DNA of 64,000 bases, from contig CAVPOQ010000001.1 in NCBI GenBank assembly GCA_963707145.1, positions 1 through 64,000 on the forward strand, given 5' to 3'. The translations under genes were made by a program, and so were the position numbers. The notes under the pieces are model-generated. The model ran no database searches. It saw only the letters and a program-made list of their open reading frames with translations, and was not told where the DNA came from. Positions 43,197 to 52,482 of this stretch are shown in pieces. The number at the start of each line of letters is the position of its first letter. Position 1 is the stretch's first letter. Source of the stretch: RPQJ01 sp963707145. Lineage in GTDB: Bacteria > Pseudomonadota > Gammaproteobacteria > Steroidobacterales > Steroidobacteraceae.

Positions 43197-44327
43197 ATGG
43201 CCGACGTCTTCATCAGTTATTCGAGCGCGGACCGGGAAGCGGCGCGCGTCCTCGCCGAGCGTCTCGGCGAACGCGGGCTCGCGGTCTGGTGGGACCGCAC
43301 CATTCCGCCGGGCCGCGTGTTCGACGAAGTCATCCAGGAGGCGCTGCAGGCGGCGGGCTGCGTGGTCGTGCTGTGGTCGGACGATTCGGTGAAGTCGAAC
43401 TGGGTGAAGACCGAGGCGGCGGAAGGCCTCGATCGGGACAAGCTCGTGCCGGCGCTGATCGAGCCAGTGGTGCCGCCGATCGAGTTCAAGCGCATCCAGG
43501 CGGCCGACCTGAGCGGCTGGAACGGCGATCCCGACCACCCCGAGTACCGCAGGCTGGTGGCCTCGGTCGACGAACTTCTCCGGCGCCCCCGGCCTGCCTC
43601 CCCGGCACATCGGTCCGCGGGCCCGCCCGCGCAGGTCGCCGCGCCGACGCGAACGCGGCGTCCACTGCTGCTGGTGACGGTGGCCGTCCTGCTGGCCGGG
43701 CTCATCGCCTGGGCCGGACTCCGCTGGATGTCGGGCCGCACCGACGAGCCGTCGTCCGAGCCGCCGTCAGGTAGCTCCGTCGCCGCTCCGGCCAGCCTGC
43801 GCGCACCGGAGCCGGCGCGCGCGAGTGAGCCCAACACGCCGTCACCCGGACCGGACGCCGTGGTGAGCGCGGTGCAGCCGCCGCCGCGGACCGCGACGCC
43901 GGGTCGCATGAACCTGCTCGCGCCGGCCAATGGCGGCGAACTGGTCACCGCGGCGCACGAGCGCTGGGCCGCACTTATCGACGGCGACGAGAAGACCTAC
44001 GCCTGGGTGGACAAGGGCGAGGGCGTGTTCGCCTTCAAGGACGGGCGCCGGGCGACCTTCGACACCTTCGCCGTGCTGATGCCCGATACCAGCGACACCA
44101 ACCTGCGGGACTTCGAGCTGCTGGTCGCCGACGACCTCGCCGGCCCGTTCCAGTCCATCGGCACGTTCGCCACCCAGAACCTGCGCGTGATGAAGAACCC
44201 GTACCAGGAGTTCCGCTTCCCGCCGACGACGGCGAAGTACCTGAAGCTGCGCTCGCTGAAGAATCACGTCGGCAGCAACGGCGCCGTCGCCGCGTACGAG
44301 TTCCAGCTGTACGGCACGCTGGAGTAG
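43197..44327 (+). CDS. TIR domain - membrane helix - discoidin-like domain protein
   Basis: A 376-residue protein with a cytoplasmic TIR domain (MADVFISYSSADREAARVLA; VWWDRTIPPGRVFDEVI; VVVLWSDDSV) and candidate catalytic Glu73 in SNWVKTEAAEGL. A membrane helix follows (about 156-174, PLLLVTVAVLLAGLIAWAGL), then a Pro/Ser-rich linker (181-235). The C-terminal 140 residues (MNLLAPANGGELVTAAHERW to AAYEFQLYGTLE) resemble a discoidin/F5-8C carbohydrate-binding module. The linker and the sugar-binding-like domain would face the periplasm. This is a receptor-like topology: an extracytoplasmic sensor joined to a TIR effector. No partner gene is adjacent. Confidence 0.75.
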   Translation: MADVFISYSSADREAARVLAERLGERGLAVWWDRTIPPGRVFDEVIQEALQAAGCVVVLWSDDSVKSNWVKTEAAEGLDRDKLVPALIEPVVPPIEFKRIQAADLSGWNGDPDHPEYRRLVASVDELLRRPRPASPAHRSAGPPAQVAAPTRTRRPLLLVTVAVLLAGLIAWAGLRWMSGRTDEPSSEPPSGSSVAAPASLRAPEPARASEPNTPSPGPDAVVSAVQPPPRTATPGRMNLLAPANGGELVTAAHERWAALIDGDEKTYAWVDKGEGVFAFKDGRRATFDTFAVLMPDTSDTNLRDFELLVADDLAGPFQSIGTFATQNLRVMKNPYQEFRFPPTTAKYLKLRSLKNHVGSNGAVAAYEFQLYGTLE

Positions 44328-44356
44328 CGGTCCGCGCCGGCCGTTTGCGCCAGCCG

Positions 44357-45163
44357 TCAGCGCTTGCGTGGCGCCGCGGCGATCACGATCCCGCGCCCGC
44401 GGAACGCGCGCACGATCTCGGGATTGAGTTCCCCGGTCGCCGGGTCGTAATCGCGGACCGCGACCCACGGCCTGATGGCAAGTCCGATGCCGAACTCGCC
44501 GAGCGCGGTGGCCTGCACGATCGGCACGGGGTCCCTGAGTACCCGCGGATTCGCGTCGAGCACCTCGCGCGCCACCGCGATCGCAGTGTCCAGGTCGCTC
44601 TCGTAGCTCACCTGCACGCCGAGGTCGAGTTGCCGGATCTCACCGTAGTTGTGGAGGATTTCCCCGACGATCTTGCGGTTCGGGATCACCAGCGTCGAGC
44701 GGTCGGCGTGGCGCAGCGTCGTGTTGAACAGCGTGATTGCCTCGACCTCGCCTTCCTCGCCGGCAATGGACACGTACTGCCCCACGCCGAAGGGGCGCGT
44801 GAAGATGATGGTCAGGCCCGCCATGATGTTGCCGAGCACGCCCTGCATCGCCAGCGCGATGCCGGCGCCCACGATGCCGAGTCCGGCGACCAGCGGCAGC
44901 AGGTCGATGCCGAGGTTCTGCAGCGCCATCAGCATGAACAGCGCGAAGACCAGCAGCCGCAGCACCCGCAGCAGCAACTGCTTGACGGGCGTCTCGAGCG
45001 ACAGCCGGTCGAGTCCGCCGCTCGCGGTGCGCGCGACCCAGTTGGTCACGAACCAGCCTGCCAGCAGCACCAGGGCCGCGGCCAGCAGGCGCGGCCCGTA
45101 CTCGACGGCGATCCTGGTCAGGAGGCTCGTGGTCTGTTGCAGGGTTTCGACGGGTTCGTCCAC
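44357..45163 (-). CDS. Mechanosensitive channel of small conductance (MscS family)
   Basis: A 268-residue inner-membrane osmotic-shock channel. Three N-terminal helices are followed by the pore helix VAGLGIVGAGIALAMQGVLG, then NIMAGLTIIFTRPFGVGQYV and the beta domain SIAGEEGEVEAITLFNTTLR, VIPNRKIVGEI. These are the typical MscS features (Gly/Ala-rich pore, RPFxVGD-like start of the beta domain). It starts at GTG 45163, 10 bases after the UbiB/ABC1-like stop, so the two are probably one transcript. Confidence 0.9.
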   Translation of the reverse strand: MDEPVETLQQTTSLLTRIAVEYGPRLLAAALVLLAGWFVTNWVARTASGGLDRLSLETPVKQLLLRVLRLLVFALFMLMALQNLGIDLLPLVAGLGIVGAGIALAMQGVLGNIMAGLTIIFTRPFGVGQYVSIAGEEGEVEAITLFNTTLRHADRSTLVIPNRKIVGEILHNYGEIRQLDLGVQVSYESDLDTAIAVAREVLDANPRVLRDPVPIVQATALGEFGIGLAIRPWVAVRDYDPATGELNPEIVRAFRGRGIVIAAAPRKR

Positions 45164-45173
45164 GATCCGCTCC

Positions 45174-46889
45174 TCAGCGACGGAAGAATTTCACCAGCGG
45201 CGTGAGCCTGATGGGCTTGCCGCGACCGAGCCAGTGCCAGGCGTAGAGCGTCGTCCAGCCGAGCACCGCCGCGATCCCGAGCACCGCGGCCAGGACCATG
45301 CGCGGCACGGAGTCCGTGCCCTCCGGCAGGGCGATCGCAGCCGCGATCGTGGTCGCCGAGGCGAAGGCCGCCAGCGAGATGCGGCCGCCGAGCGCGTGCA
45401 GTCGAGGCGGGATCTCGTCGAGCCCGGGCGTCACTGCCCGCACCATGATGTTGCCGCTCTCGAAGTCGTGCAGCAGCTGGTCGATCTGGCCCGGCACGGT
45501 GCGCAGCATCGAGCCGACGCCCGACGCCTCGCTCATCAGTTCGCCGAGTACGCGCCGCGGCGACAGGCGCCGCTTCACGATGTCGTCGAGGAACGGCCGG
45601 GCGATGCCGACGAGATCCACGTCGGGGTGCAGCGTGCGGATGATGTCCTCGAGCGTCGCGGCCGCCTTGCCGAGGATCGCCATGTCGCGCGCCAGCCTGA
45701 TGCGGTGCTTGCCGGCCGCCTTGCTGAACTCCTCGATGAAGCCCGCCGAGTCGTACTCGCCGAAGCTCGACACCATCAGGTGCTGCGAGCGGATCCGCTC
45801 GATGTCGGCCTTGAGCTCGGCGAGGTTCACGCGCTGGGTCGGAGTGCCCATCTTCAGCAGCACGCGCGCGATCGTCGTGCCGTCGTTCGCGATGGTGGCG
45901 ACCGCCAGCGTCACGATGTCGTCGCGCTGCTCGGGCGTGATGCGCCCGATCATTCCGAGGTCGATCATGCAGAGCACGCCGTCCTCGCCGTAGAGCAGGT
46001 TGCCGGCGTGCGGGTCGCCGTGGAACACGCCGTCCACCAGCACCTGCTTGAACGCCGTGTAGACGATCTCGTTCACCGCGGCCTGCGCCTCGGGGCTCTT
46101 CGGCACGAGCTTGCGGATCGGCCGGCCGGCGAAGAACTGCATCGTCAGCACGGTGCGCGCCGAGAGGTCCGGGTAGGGACGCGGCACCGTGACCTTGTGC
46201 GCGGGGTCGAGGTTGCGCTGGAACTCCAGCAGGTTGGCGAGTTCCTGGTGGAAGTTGAGTTCCTTGATCAGGCCCTTCTCGAATTCCTCGACGATCGAGA
46301 CCACGCCGACGAGCTGCATCTCGTCGATGCCGGCCTCCAGCACCTGCGCGCTGAGGTAGAGCAGGTCGAGGTCCGAGCGCATCGTCGACTCGATGCCCGG
46401 GCGCTGGACCTTCACCACCACCTCGTCGCCGTCCCTGGTGCGCGCGCGGTGGGTCTGCGCGATCGAGGCGGTGCCGAGCGGCGCCTCGTCGAACCAGGCG
46501 TAGAGGTCCTCGAGCCTGCCGCCGAGGCTCGTCTCGACCTGCGTGCGGATCGCCTCGAACGGCAGGCGCGGGGCGTCGTCCTGCAGCGTCTCGAGCGCCT
46601 CGATCCACTCGGGCGAGAACAGGTCCTTGCGCATCGAGAGGATCTGCCCGAGCTTGATGTAGGTCGGGCCGAGCGCCGCCAGCAGCTTCGCGAAGCGTAC
46701 CGGTGCGGTGAGTTCGCGCAGTGCGGCGTCTCCCTCCGGCGGCTTGTCGAACAGCCGGCGCGCCAGCGGGATGCGCATCATCAGTGGCCCGAAGCCGTGC
46801 TTCGCAACGGTGACCGCGACGCTGCGGAGACGGGCGAGATCGCGGATGGCGACCCCGACGATCGAGGCGTTGTCCTTGGGCTGGTTCAC
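45174..46889 (-). CDS. ABC1/UbiB/AarF family atypical kinase
   Basis: A 571-residue protein with the ABC1/UbiB kinase-like fold. The N-terminal KxGQ motif is YIKLGQILSMR, followed by the Ala-rich loop PLGTASIAQTH that replaces the kinase glycine loop, VVVKVQRPGI (Lys), VFHGDPHAGNLLY (catalytic-loop D...N) and MIDLGMIGRI (DFG-like). C-terminal residues about 500-560 hold two hydrophobic helices, anchoring it to the inner membrane. UbiB-type members support ubiquinone synthesis by extracting lipid intermediates. GTG 46889 is the start. It heads an operon with MscS. Confidence 0.85.
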   Translation of the reverse strand: MNQPKDNASIVGVAIRDLARLRSVAVTVAKHGFGPLMMRIPLARRLFDKPPEGDAALRELTAPVRFAKLLAALGPTYIKLGQILSMRKDLFSPEWIEALETLQDDAPRLPFEAIRTQVETSLGGRLEDLYAWFDEAPLGTASIAQTHRARTRDGDEVVVKVQRPGIESTMRSDLDLLYLSAQVLEAGIDEMQLVGVVSIVEEFEKGLIKELNFHQELANLLEFQRNLDPAHKVTVPRPYPDLSARTVLTMQFFAGRPIRKLVPKSPEAQAAVNEIVYTAFKQVLVDGVFHGDPHAGNLLYGEDGVLCMIDLGMIGRITPEQRDDIVTLAVATIANDGTTIARVLLKMGTPTQRVNLAELKADIERIRSQHLMVSSFGEYDSAGFIEEFSKAAGKHRIRLARDMAILGKAAATLEDIIRTLHPDVDLVGIARPFLDDIVKRRLSPRRVLGELMSEASGVGSMLRTVPGQIDQLLHDFESGNIMVRAVTPGLDEIPPRLHALGGRISLAAFASATTIAAAIALPEGTDSVPRMVLAAVLGIAAVLGWTTLYAWHWLGRGKPIRLTPLVKFFRR

Positions 46890-47077
46890 GCGGGGATGCT
46901 CTGGAGGGTGCCGTGCGGCGCCGCAGCAATTATCGCAGCACGGCGGCCGGGACGGGGCGAGAGTGGCGGACGCCTATCGCCCGCAGATGCAAATGCCTAT
47001 TCTTCAGGCAGACCCTTGGGCAGCCATTGCTGGCGGCCCTCGGAGTGGGAACCGCGTACCGACCGGGGAGGGGAACC

Positions 47078-47449
47078 ATGACCAGCGTGAAGGAACCGTC
47101 CGCGCGACGCTTCGGCTCGATAGCGGCCGGGCTGCTGCTGACCCTGCTCTGCGGATCGGCCATGGCCCAGGGCCGGATCGTGTTCGTCAACGGCGAGCTG
47201 CTCGACGACGCGGGCCTGAACGTCGTCGACCAGCTCAATTGCGGCGCACCGATACCCAACGGCAACTACTGGCTCGATCTGGCCAACGGCGTCTGGGGCT
47301 ACGTGGGCTCCGACGACCGCTACGCGCTGCCCGACTGCTCGGCCGGCCCGAGCGAGGCCGCCTCCCCGGCTCCGGCCGAGGAGGACGACTGCGCGAGCAA
47401 GTACCCGGTCTACGAAGACCGCATGTGCTACTGCTACCACGTCTGCTGA
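47078..47449 (+). CDS. Small secreted cysteine-containing protein
   Basis: A 123-residue exported protein from ATG 47078 (GGGGAGGGGAACC upstream). The signal peptide is SIAAGLLLTLLCGSAMAQGR (cleavage after AMA). The mature part has RIVFVNGELLDDAGLNVVDQ, a conserved-looking block PIPNGNYWLDLANGVWGYVG and six cysteines, four of them at the end (DDCASKY, CYCYHVC). The Trp/Tyr-rich block suggests a small folded domain, and the cysteine cluster may be disulfide-bonded or bind metal. Not a recognised family; no operon partner (the UbiB-like gene runs the other way). Confidence 0.7.
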   Translation: MTSVKEPSARRFGSIAAGLLLTLLCGSAMAQGRIVFVNGELLDDAGLNVVDQLNCGAPIPNGNYWLDLANGVWGYVGSDDRYALPDCSAGPSEAASPAPAEEDDCASKYPVYEDRMCYCYHVC

Positions 47450-47502
47450 GCAGGCTGCAGGGCGCGGCCGCGCTCGCGGTCGCAGCCGGCGCCCGGTGAA
47501 GC

Positions 47503-48573
47503 CTATGTTCCCTGCGCGCCGTCGTTGGGATTGCCCGCGCCCATCACCGTCATCTGCTTGCCGGAGTTCTCCTCCAGCACCGGCGCGTCGGTGACCAGCA
47601 GCGTCGTGCCGGGCACCAGCAGCGGGTAGAGGTTCTTCGCGAAGTCCTGCGGCAGCTGCACGCGTCCGCCGACCACCGACGCGAGGTCCGTGCCCTCTGT
47701 CTGGCCGTAACCCGGCATCGGTACGGCCATCCAGTCGCGCGCGGCTGCGCCCTTGAGGATCACGCTCTCGCCGCTTCCTTCGCCGGCCTTGACGATGAAG
47801 GCGTGCGTACCCACCGGCTTGGCCGGATCGCGGAACGCCGCACGCGAACGGCCGATCTCGATGCCGTTACGGATCACGATCACGCGCTGGTCGGCCGCAC
47901 TCATCACGATCGAGATCGGGCCTTCGGGCGACTTCTCCGGCTGCCAGCGCCACTTCTCGCCACCCTGCAGGCGGGCCTGGATGTCCACCGAGCCGGTGCT
48001 CGCGTCCACCGGCGCGAGCGCCGCCGGATGCACCACGTCCGCGGGCGCGGTCTTGTCGTCGACGACGACCACCGTCATCCCCATGTGCGAGACGCCGAAC
48101 AGGTCCTCGGCGAACTTCGAGGGCAGGTGCACGCAGCCGTGGGACTCGGGGTAGCCGGGGAGGCCACCGGCGTGCAGCGCGACGCCGTCCCAGGTCAGCC
48201 GCTCCTGGTAGGGCATTGCGGCGTTGTTGTACTTGGACGAGCGATGGTCTTTGTCCTTCTGCAGCACGGTGAAGATGCCGGTCGGCGTCTCGTGGCCCGG
48301 TTTGCCGGTGCTGACCGTGGTGAACCCGATCTCGACGCCATTGCGGTACACGTAGGCGCGCTGTTCGGTGATGCTCACGACCACCACGATCGGACCCTCC
48401 GGGGCGATGCCAGGGTCCCAGACGAACTCGCCGGGCTTCAGTGCCGCAGGCGCGGTGTCCGCCGGGCTCGACTCCTTCGCGCCCCAGAACGGCACGGCGC
48501 CGGCCGTGGTGGCGGCGACCAATAGCAGCACGGCAAGGCACAGACGATGCATATGATTCACTCCTCGATGCAT
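47503..48573 (-). CDS. L,D-transpeptidase (YkuD) with second degenerate domain
   Basis: A secreted cell-wall cross-linking protein of about 350 residues. The YkuD domain has HAGGLPGYPESHGCVHLP (catalytic SHGC-H with Cys) preceded by TPTGIFTVLQKDKDH and VSITEQRAYVYRNGVEI. A second copy of the N-terminal strand pattern (VMSAADQRVIVIRNGIEIGR) lies after residue 190 without the Cys/His motif, so it is a degenerate duplicate. The start region contains a tandem duplication of the RBS plus ATG, giving starts at 48573 and 48552 in the same frame; a GTG at 48582 is also possible. The downstream ATG (48552) leaves a cleaner signal peptide. Confidence 0.85.
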   Translation of the reverse strand: MHRGVNHMHRLCLAVLLLVAATTAGAVPFWGAKESSPADTAPAALKPGEFVWDPGIAPEGPIVVVVSITEQRAYVYRNGVEIGFTTVSTGKPGHETPTGIFTVLQKDKDHRSSKYNNAAMPYQERLTWDGVALHAGGLPGYPESHGCVHLPSKFAEDLFGVSHMGMTVVVVDDKTAPADVVHPAALAPVDASTGSVDIQARLQGGEKWRWQPEKSPEGPISIVMSAADQRVIVIRNGIEIGRSRAAFRDPAKPVGTHAFIVKAGEGSGESVILKGAAARDWMAVPMPGYGQTEGTDLASVVGGRVQLPQDFAKNLYPLLVPGTTLLVTDAPVLEENSGKQMTVMGAGNPNDGAQGT

Positions 48574-48587
48574 AGGATGCACTCCTC
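48546..48587 (-). repeat. Tandem duplication of a 21-base RBS-start-codon unit
   Basis: Read on the minus strand, two 21-base units follow each other without a gap: GAGGAGTGCATCCTATGCATC and the same unit with two base changes. Each contains a Shine-Dalgarno sequence and an ATG, and 21 is a multiple of three, so both starts share one frame. Confidence 0.9.
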
Positions 48588-48616
48588 ATTGAATACCGCG
48601 GCCCGATCCCGGCGCA

Positions 48617-49471
48617 CTACTGTGCCGCGACGGCCTCGGGCGAATACGTGAAGTGCCACGGCTCGCGTGGCGACGCCAGCGGCCCGACGAAGCGGTTGCT
48701 CGCCGCGCGGACCGCGGCATCGAGCTTCGCGGACCAGCCGGCCGCATCCCAGTCGGCCGCAATGGTTGCGGTTGCCGGACCGGCGACGATGCGGTCGCCC
48801 TGGTGCACCTGGAAATCCACGGCGCGCATCTGACCGTGCGGCGACAGGCCTGGCGCCGCAACGGTCGGCGTCGGGACCGGCCGGTAGCCGGCGAGGAACG
48901 ACTCGACGGCCTTGCGCGCGCGTTCGCCGTCCGAGGCCGGGAAGGCGGGCGTATTCAAGTACTCGATCGCTGCCGTCGACAGGCCCGCGGCCGCCGCAGC
49001 CACCGACTCGTTGGTGTTCCAGCTGTCGATCTGCCGGTCGAGGCTGCGCACCTGAGGGTTCACCCAGAGCTCGAAGCCCGGATTCTCGCGCGTGAATGCC
49101 TGGCGCACGCGCTCGATTTCCTGCTGCAACGCGGCGTGCTCGGGCGAACCCTCGTACGCCGCGATCTGCTCCTGCGACCAGCTCCAGCGCTCGGGAAGGC
49201 GGTCGCTGCTCCTCAAGTAGGAGCGCAGCGCGAGCAGGCGCCGGCCGGTGCCGTCGATCCTGGCAAGCGTTGCCGCGACCCGCGGATCCTGCCTCGTGGC
49301 GATGTCCTCGACGTAGCGCACGAGCCGTGCCTCGGTGTCCGGGCCTGCGGCGGCGTCCGGGCCGGCAACCGTGTCCGCGCGGGCGACGACCGGGGCGTTC
49401 GCCGTCACGGCGACGACCGCCAGTGCCGCGACGAGACGGCTCGACTGCCGGCATGCCCGCAGCGCGCTCAC
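48617..49471 (-). CDS. Probable D-Ala-D-Ala carboxypeptidase-like peptidase (M15)
   Basis: An exported protein of 284 residues. A signal peptide (SSRLVAALAVVAVTANAPVV) leads into a helical region (ALQQEIERVRQAFTRENPGF). Then comes SPHGQMRAVDFQVHQ, matching the SxHxxGxAxD Zn motif of M15 carboxypeptidases apart from Gly to Met, and the end EPWHFTYSP, which supplies the third His. It would trim peptidoglycan or act as a related peptidase in the periplasm. The GTG start at 49471 overlaps the MFS stop (GTGA). With the adjacent L,D-transpeptidase it suggests a peptidoglycan-modifying group. Confidence 0.75.
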   Translation of the reverse strand: MSALRACRQSSRLVAALAVVAVTANAPVVARADTVAGPDAAAGPDTEARLVRYVEDIATRQDPRVAATLARIDGTGRRLLALRSYLRSSDRLPERWSWSQEQIAAYEGSPEHAALQQEIERVRQAFTRENPGFELWVNPQVRSLDRQIDSWNTNESVAAAAAGLSTAAIEYLNTPAFPASDGERARKAVESFLAGYRPVPTPTVAAPGLSPHGQMRAVDFQVHQGDRIVAGPATATIAADWDAAGWSAKLDAAVRAASNRFVGPLASPREPWHFTYSPEAVAAQ

Positions 49472-50733
49472 TTCCCGATCCTCCCCGGCACGAGCCGCCA
49501 CAGCACCAGCGTCGCGAAGAATCCGAGCGAACTGCAGCCGAGGAAGAACAGCATCATCGGCCCGTAGCCGTCCGGGTTCGCGGCACTGGCGCCGTTCACG
49601 TCGTTCAACCAGCCCGCCAGCAGGTTCGATCCGGCGATGGCGGCGTTCTGCAGCACCCACATGACGCCGAGCGCCGTGCCGAAGCGTCCCGTCTCGACGA
49701 GCTTGCTCGCCATCGGCCACATGGCCGCGCCGACCAGCGAGTAGCTCAGCCCGATCAGCGCCATGCCGATGCGCGGATCCGCGCCCGTGAAGTGCAGCGA
49801 GACGAAGGCGGCCGGCAGCAGGAAGGAGCCGCACACGAGGATCGCCGAGTAGCGGCCGGTGCGGTCGCAGAGCCAGCCGAGCAGCGGCGTGGAGAAGATG
49901 CTGGTGAGGAAGATCAGACTGTTCATCTGGCCGGCCTGGTCGAGCGGCAGGCCGAAGGCGTGCTGGAAGTACTTGATGGCGAAGGTGCTGCGGAAGGCGA
50001 GGATGCCCGCGTACCAGAGCACGCACAGTGCCACCAGCGCCCAGTAGGCGCGGCTGAAGTGCAGCACGTCGTGCCAGCGGAACGCGCCGTCGCCCGCCTG
50101 CGCCGCGTTCACCTCGGCGATGCCCGCGCGCCGCTCATACCACCAGTAGGCGAGTGCCGCGGCGAAGCTGGTGGCCGCGACCGCTGCCGCGAGCAGCAGC
50201 GGCGGTTGCCAGCCCGCCGCGTACACGCCTGGCACCCACGTGGGCGACAGGTCGGCGCTCAGGGAGCCGACGCGTCCCATCGCCAGCGTGAGGCCCATCG
50301 CGAGCGCCGTGTAGCGCGTCGGGAACCACAGCGCCACGGCCGCGAGTGTGGCGATGCTGAAGGTCTCGGCGCCGATGCCGTACAGCAGACGGCCGGTCGC
50401 CATCGCGTAGAAGTTCGGTGTCGCGGCGGTGAGCAGCGCACCGAGCAGGCAGATTCCCGCGGTGATCGCCGCCATGCGGCCGATGCCGTAGCGGTCGACG
50501 AAGATGCCGCCGACGAGCACGAGCACCACGTTCGGGATGCTGTAGATCGCGTTCAGCGTGCCGATCTGCATGTCGGTGTAGCCGAGCTGGCTCGAGAGCA
50601 TCTCGGCCACGGGCGCGATCGAGTCGTAGACGTAGAAGTTGCCGTACATGGCGAGCGCGGTGAGCGCCATGGCGGTCCAGCCCATGCGGTCGGTGATCGG
50701 TCCCCGCGAGGCGGCGCTGCGAGTCTCGTTCAT
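49468..50733 (-). CDS. MFS transporter
   Basis: A 421-residue major facilitator with 12 predicted helices. Motif A in loop 2-3 reads GGIFVDRYGIGRMAAITAG and a second copy in the C-half is GWLCDRTGRYSAIL. The substrate is not identifiable. Its stop overlaps the M15 peptidase start, and its start is 8 bases from the amidohydrolase stop, so amidohydrolase, transporter and peptidase form one minus-strand operon. A role in importing a hydrolysis product is plausible from this order only. Confidence 0.85.
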   Translation of the reverse strand: MNETRSAASRGPITDRMGWTAMALTALAMYGNFYVYDSIAPVAEMLSSQLGYTDMQIGTLNAIYSIPNVVLVLVGGIFVDRYGIGRMAAITAGICLLGALLTAATPNFYAMATGRLLYGIGAETFSIATLAAVALWFPTRYTALAMGLTLAMGRVGSLSADLSPTWVPGVYAAGWQPPLLLAAAVAATSFAAALAYWWYERRAGIAEVNAAQAGDGAFRWHDVLHFSRAYWALVALCVLWYAGILAFRSTFAIKYFQHAFGLPLDQAGQMNSLIFLTSIFSTPLLGWLCDRTGRYSAILVCGSFLLPAAFVSLHFTGADPRIGMALIGLSYSLVGAAMWPMASKLVETGRFGTALGVMWVLQNAAIAGSNLLAGWLNDVNGASAANPDGYGPMMLFFLGCSSLGFFATLVLWRLVPGRIGK

Positions 50734-50740
50734 CGCAGGG

Positions 50741-52431
50741 TCACGGCGCGGCGTAGACCGGCGCGCCGTCCACCCACGTGGACAGCACGCGGATCGTCGG
50801 CAGGCGTGCCGGCGGCGCGGCGAGCGGATCGGCGTCGAGCAGCACGAAGTCGGCGCGCAGCCCCGGCACGAGGCGCCCGACTTCGCCGTCCATGAATCCC
50901 GCCCAGGCCGCGTCGGCCGTGAAGCCGCGCAACGCTTCCAGCGGCGTGAGCCGCTGGTCGGCCAGCCAGCCGCCCGGTGGCTCGCCCGCGAGATCCTGGC
51001 GCGTCACCGCGGCGTACAGGCCGAGCCGCGGGTCGGCCGACTCGACCGGGAAGTCCGAGCCCGAGCGCGAGGCGCACGCCCGCCTGCTCGAAGCGCCGCC
51101 ACGCGTAGGCGCCGGCGAGCCGCTCGCGACCGACGCGCGCCTCGGCCCAGGGCATGTCGGAGGTCGCGTGGGTGGGCTGCATCGAGGCGATCACGCGCAA
51201 CTGCGCGAAGCGCGGGATGTCGGCGAGCGAGACGACCTGCGCATGCTCGATGCGCCAGCGGTGGTCACCGGCGGCGTCCTTGCCGAGCGCCTGCGCGTAA
51301 TCGTCGAGCACCAGGCGGTTGCCGCGGTCGCCGATGGCGTGGGTCGCCACCTGCAGGCCGCAGCGGCGCGCCTTGCGCATGCCCTCGAGCAGCTGCTCGG
51401 GCGGCGTGACGAGCAGGCCGCGATTGCCGTGGTCGTCGCTGTAGGGCTCGAGCAGTGCCGCGCCGCGGGAGCCGAGCGCGCCGTCGGCATAGAACTTCAC
51501 GCCCGCCATGCGTACGCGACCGGACGGATGCAGGTACGCGCCGCTGCGGCAGCGCTCCTCGAGCGCCGCCGAGTCGCCGTCGGCGTAGGCCACGACGCGC
51601 AGCGTGAGCCGGCCCTCGTCGGCGAACCTGCCGTACAGCGCGAGGTCTGCGGCCGAGGTGCCCATGTCGTGCACGCCGGTCAGGCCGACGCTCGCGGTGG
51701 CGGCGAGCGCGCGCCGCAGGGCTTCGGCGCGGAACGCCTCATCGGGCACCGGCACGACGCCGTTGACGAGGTCCGCGGCCTTGTCCACGAACACGCCGGT
51801 CGGCTTCATGCCGTCGCGCAGGATCTGGCCGCCGTCGGGCTGCCAGTCGCCGGCGAGGTCGCGGCCGACGCGGCGCATCGCGGCCGTGTTCGCCCAGCCG
51901 GCGTGGCCGTCGATGCGCTCGAGCCAGACGGGACGCGCGGGGAAGGCAGCGTCGAGCTCCGCGGCGGTGGGGAAGGACTTCTCGGGCCAGTCGTTCTGGT
52001 CCCAGCCGCGGCCGAGCAGCCAGGCGCCGGGCGGCAGCGATTTCTCGAACGCCTGCAGGCGCTCGATCACTTCGGCCTTGCTGCGCGTGCCCACGAGGTC
52101 GGCCTGCATCAGCGCATGGCCCAGTCCCATCAGGTGCGCGTGCGCGTCGATGAGCCCGGGGATCACGATGGCGCCGCGGGCGTCGTGCTGCGTGGCGCCG
52201 GCGCGCCCGCGCCAGCACCGCCTCGCGGGTGCCCACGGCGACGATGCGGCCGGCCGCGTCCCAGGCGAGCGCCTCGGCCGCCGGCTGCGCCGCGTCCAGC
52301 GTGTGGATGCGCGCGTTGACGAGCATGCCGGTGACACCCGTGGCAGTGGCGGCTCGCGCAGCGGCAGGACCGCCCGCAGCTACGGTGGCAGCGAGGACGA
52401 CGGCGGCGGCAACCTGGATCGAGTGGCGCAA
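50741..52431 (-). CDS. Amidohydrolase (YtcJ-like), exported, two frameshifts
   Basis: An amidohydrolase-3 family protein of about 560 residues. The signal peptide is SIQVAAAVVLAATVAAGGPA. Metal-site motifs are VIPGLIDAHAHLMGLG, WLERIDGHAGWANTAAM, GVKFYADGALGSRGAALLEP, VATHAIGDRGNRLVLDDYA and HRWRIEHAQVVSLADI (HxH, His, His, Asp order). The frame changes near 52200 and again near 51065, where the SGSDFPVES metal-Asp motif is in another frame. The C-terminus VPGLRADFVLLDADPLAAPP ends the family. Probably hydrolyses an amide or formamide; YtcJ-like members are related to formamidase-type enzymes. First gene of the operon with MFS and M15. Confidence 0.85.
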
Positions 52432-52482
52432 AGTGGCGCGATTGTATGCGGACTCGCGCCGACCCGGGTCATCGCGTCCCGT

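Noticed and set aside
47000..47080. A possible -24/-12 element before the cysteine-rich protein (TTGGGCAGCCATTGCTG)
   Set aside because: The spacing between the GG and GC dinucleotides is two bases too short for a sigma-54 promoter.
44649..47081. An 810-codon plus-strand frame over the MscS and UbiB-like genes
   Set aside because: Opposite strand of two clear family members; composition of an antisense frame.
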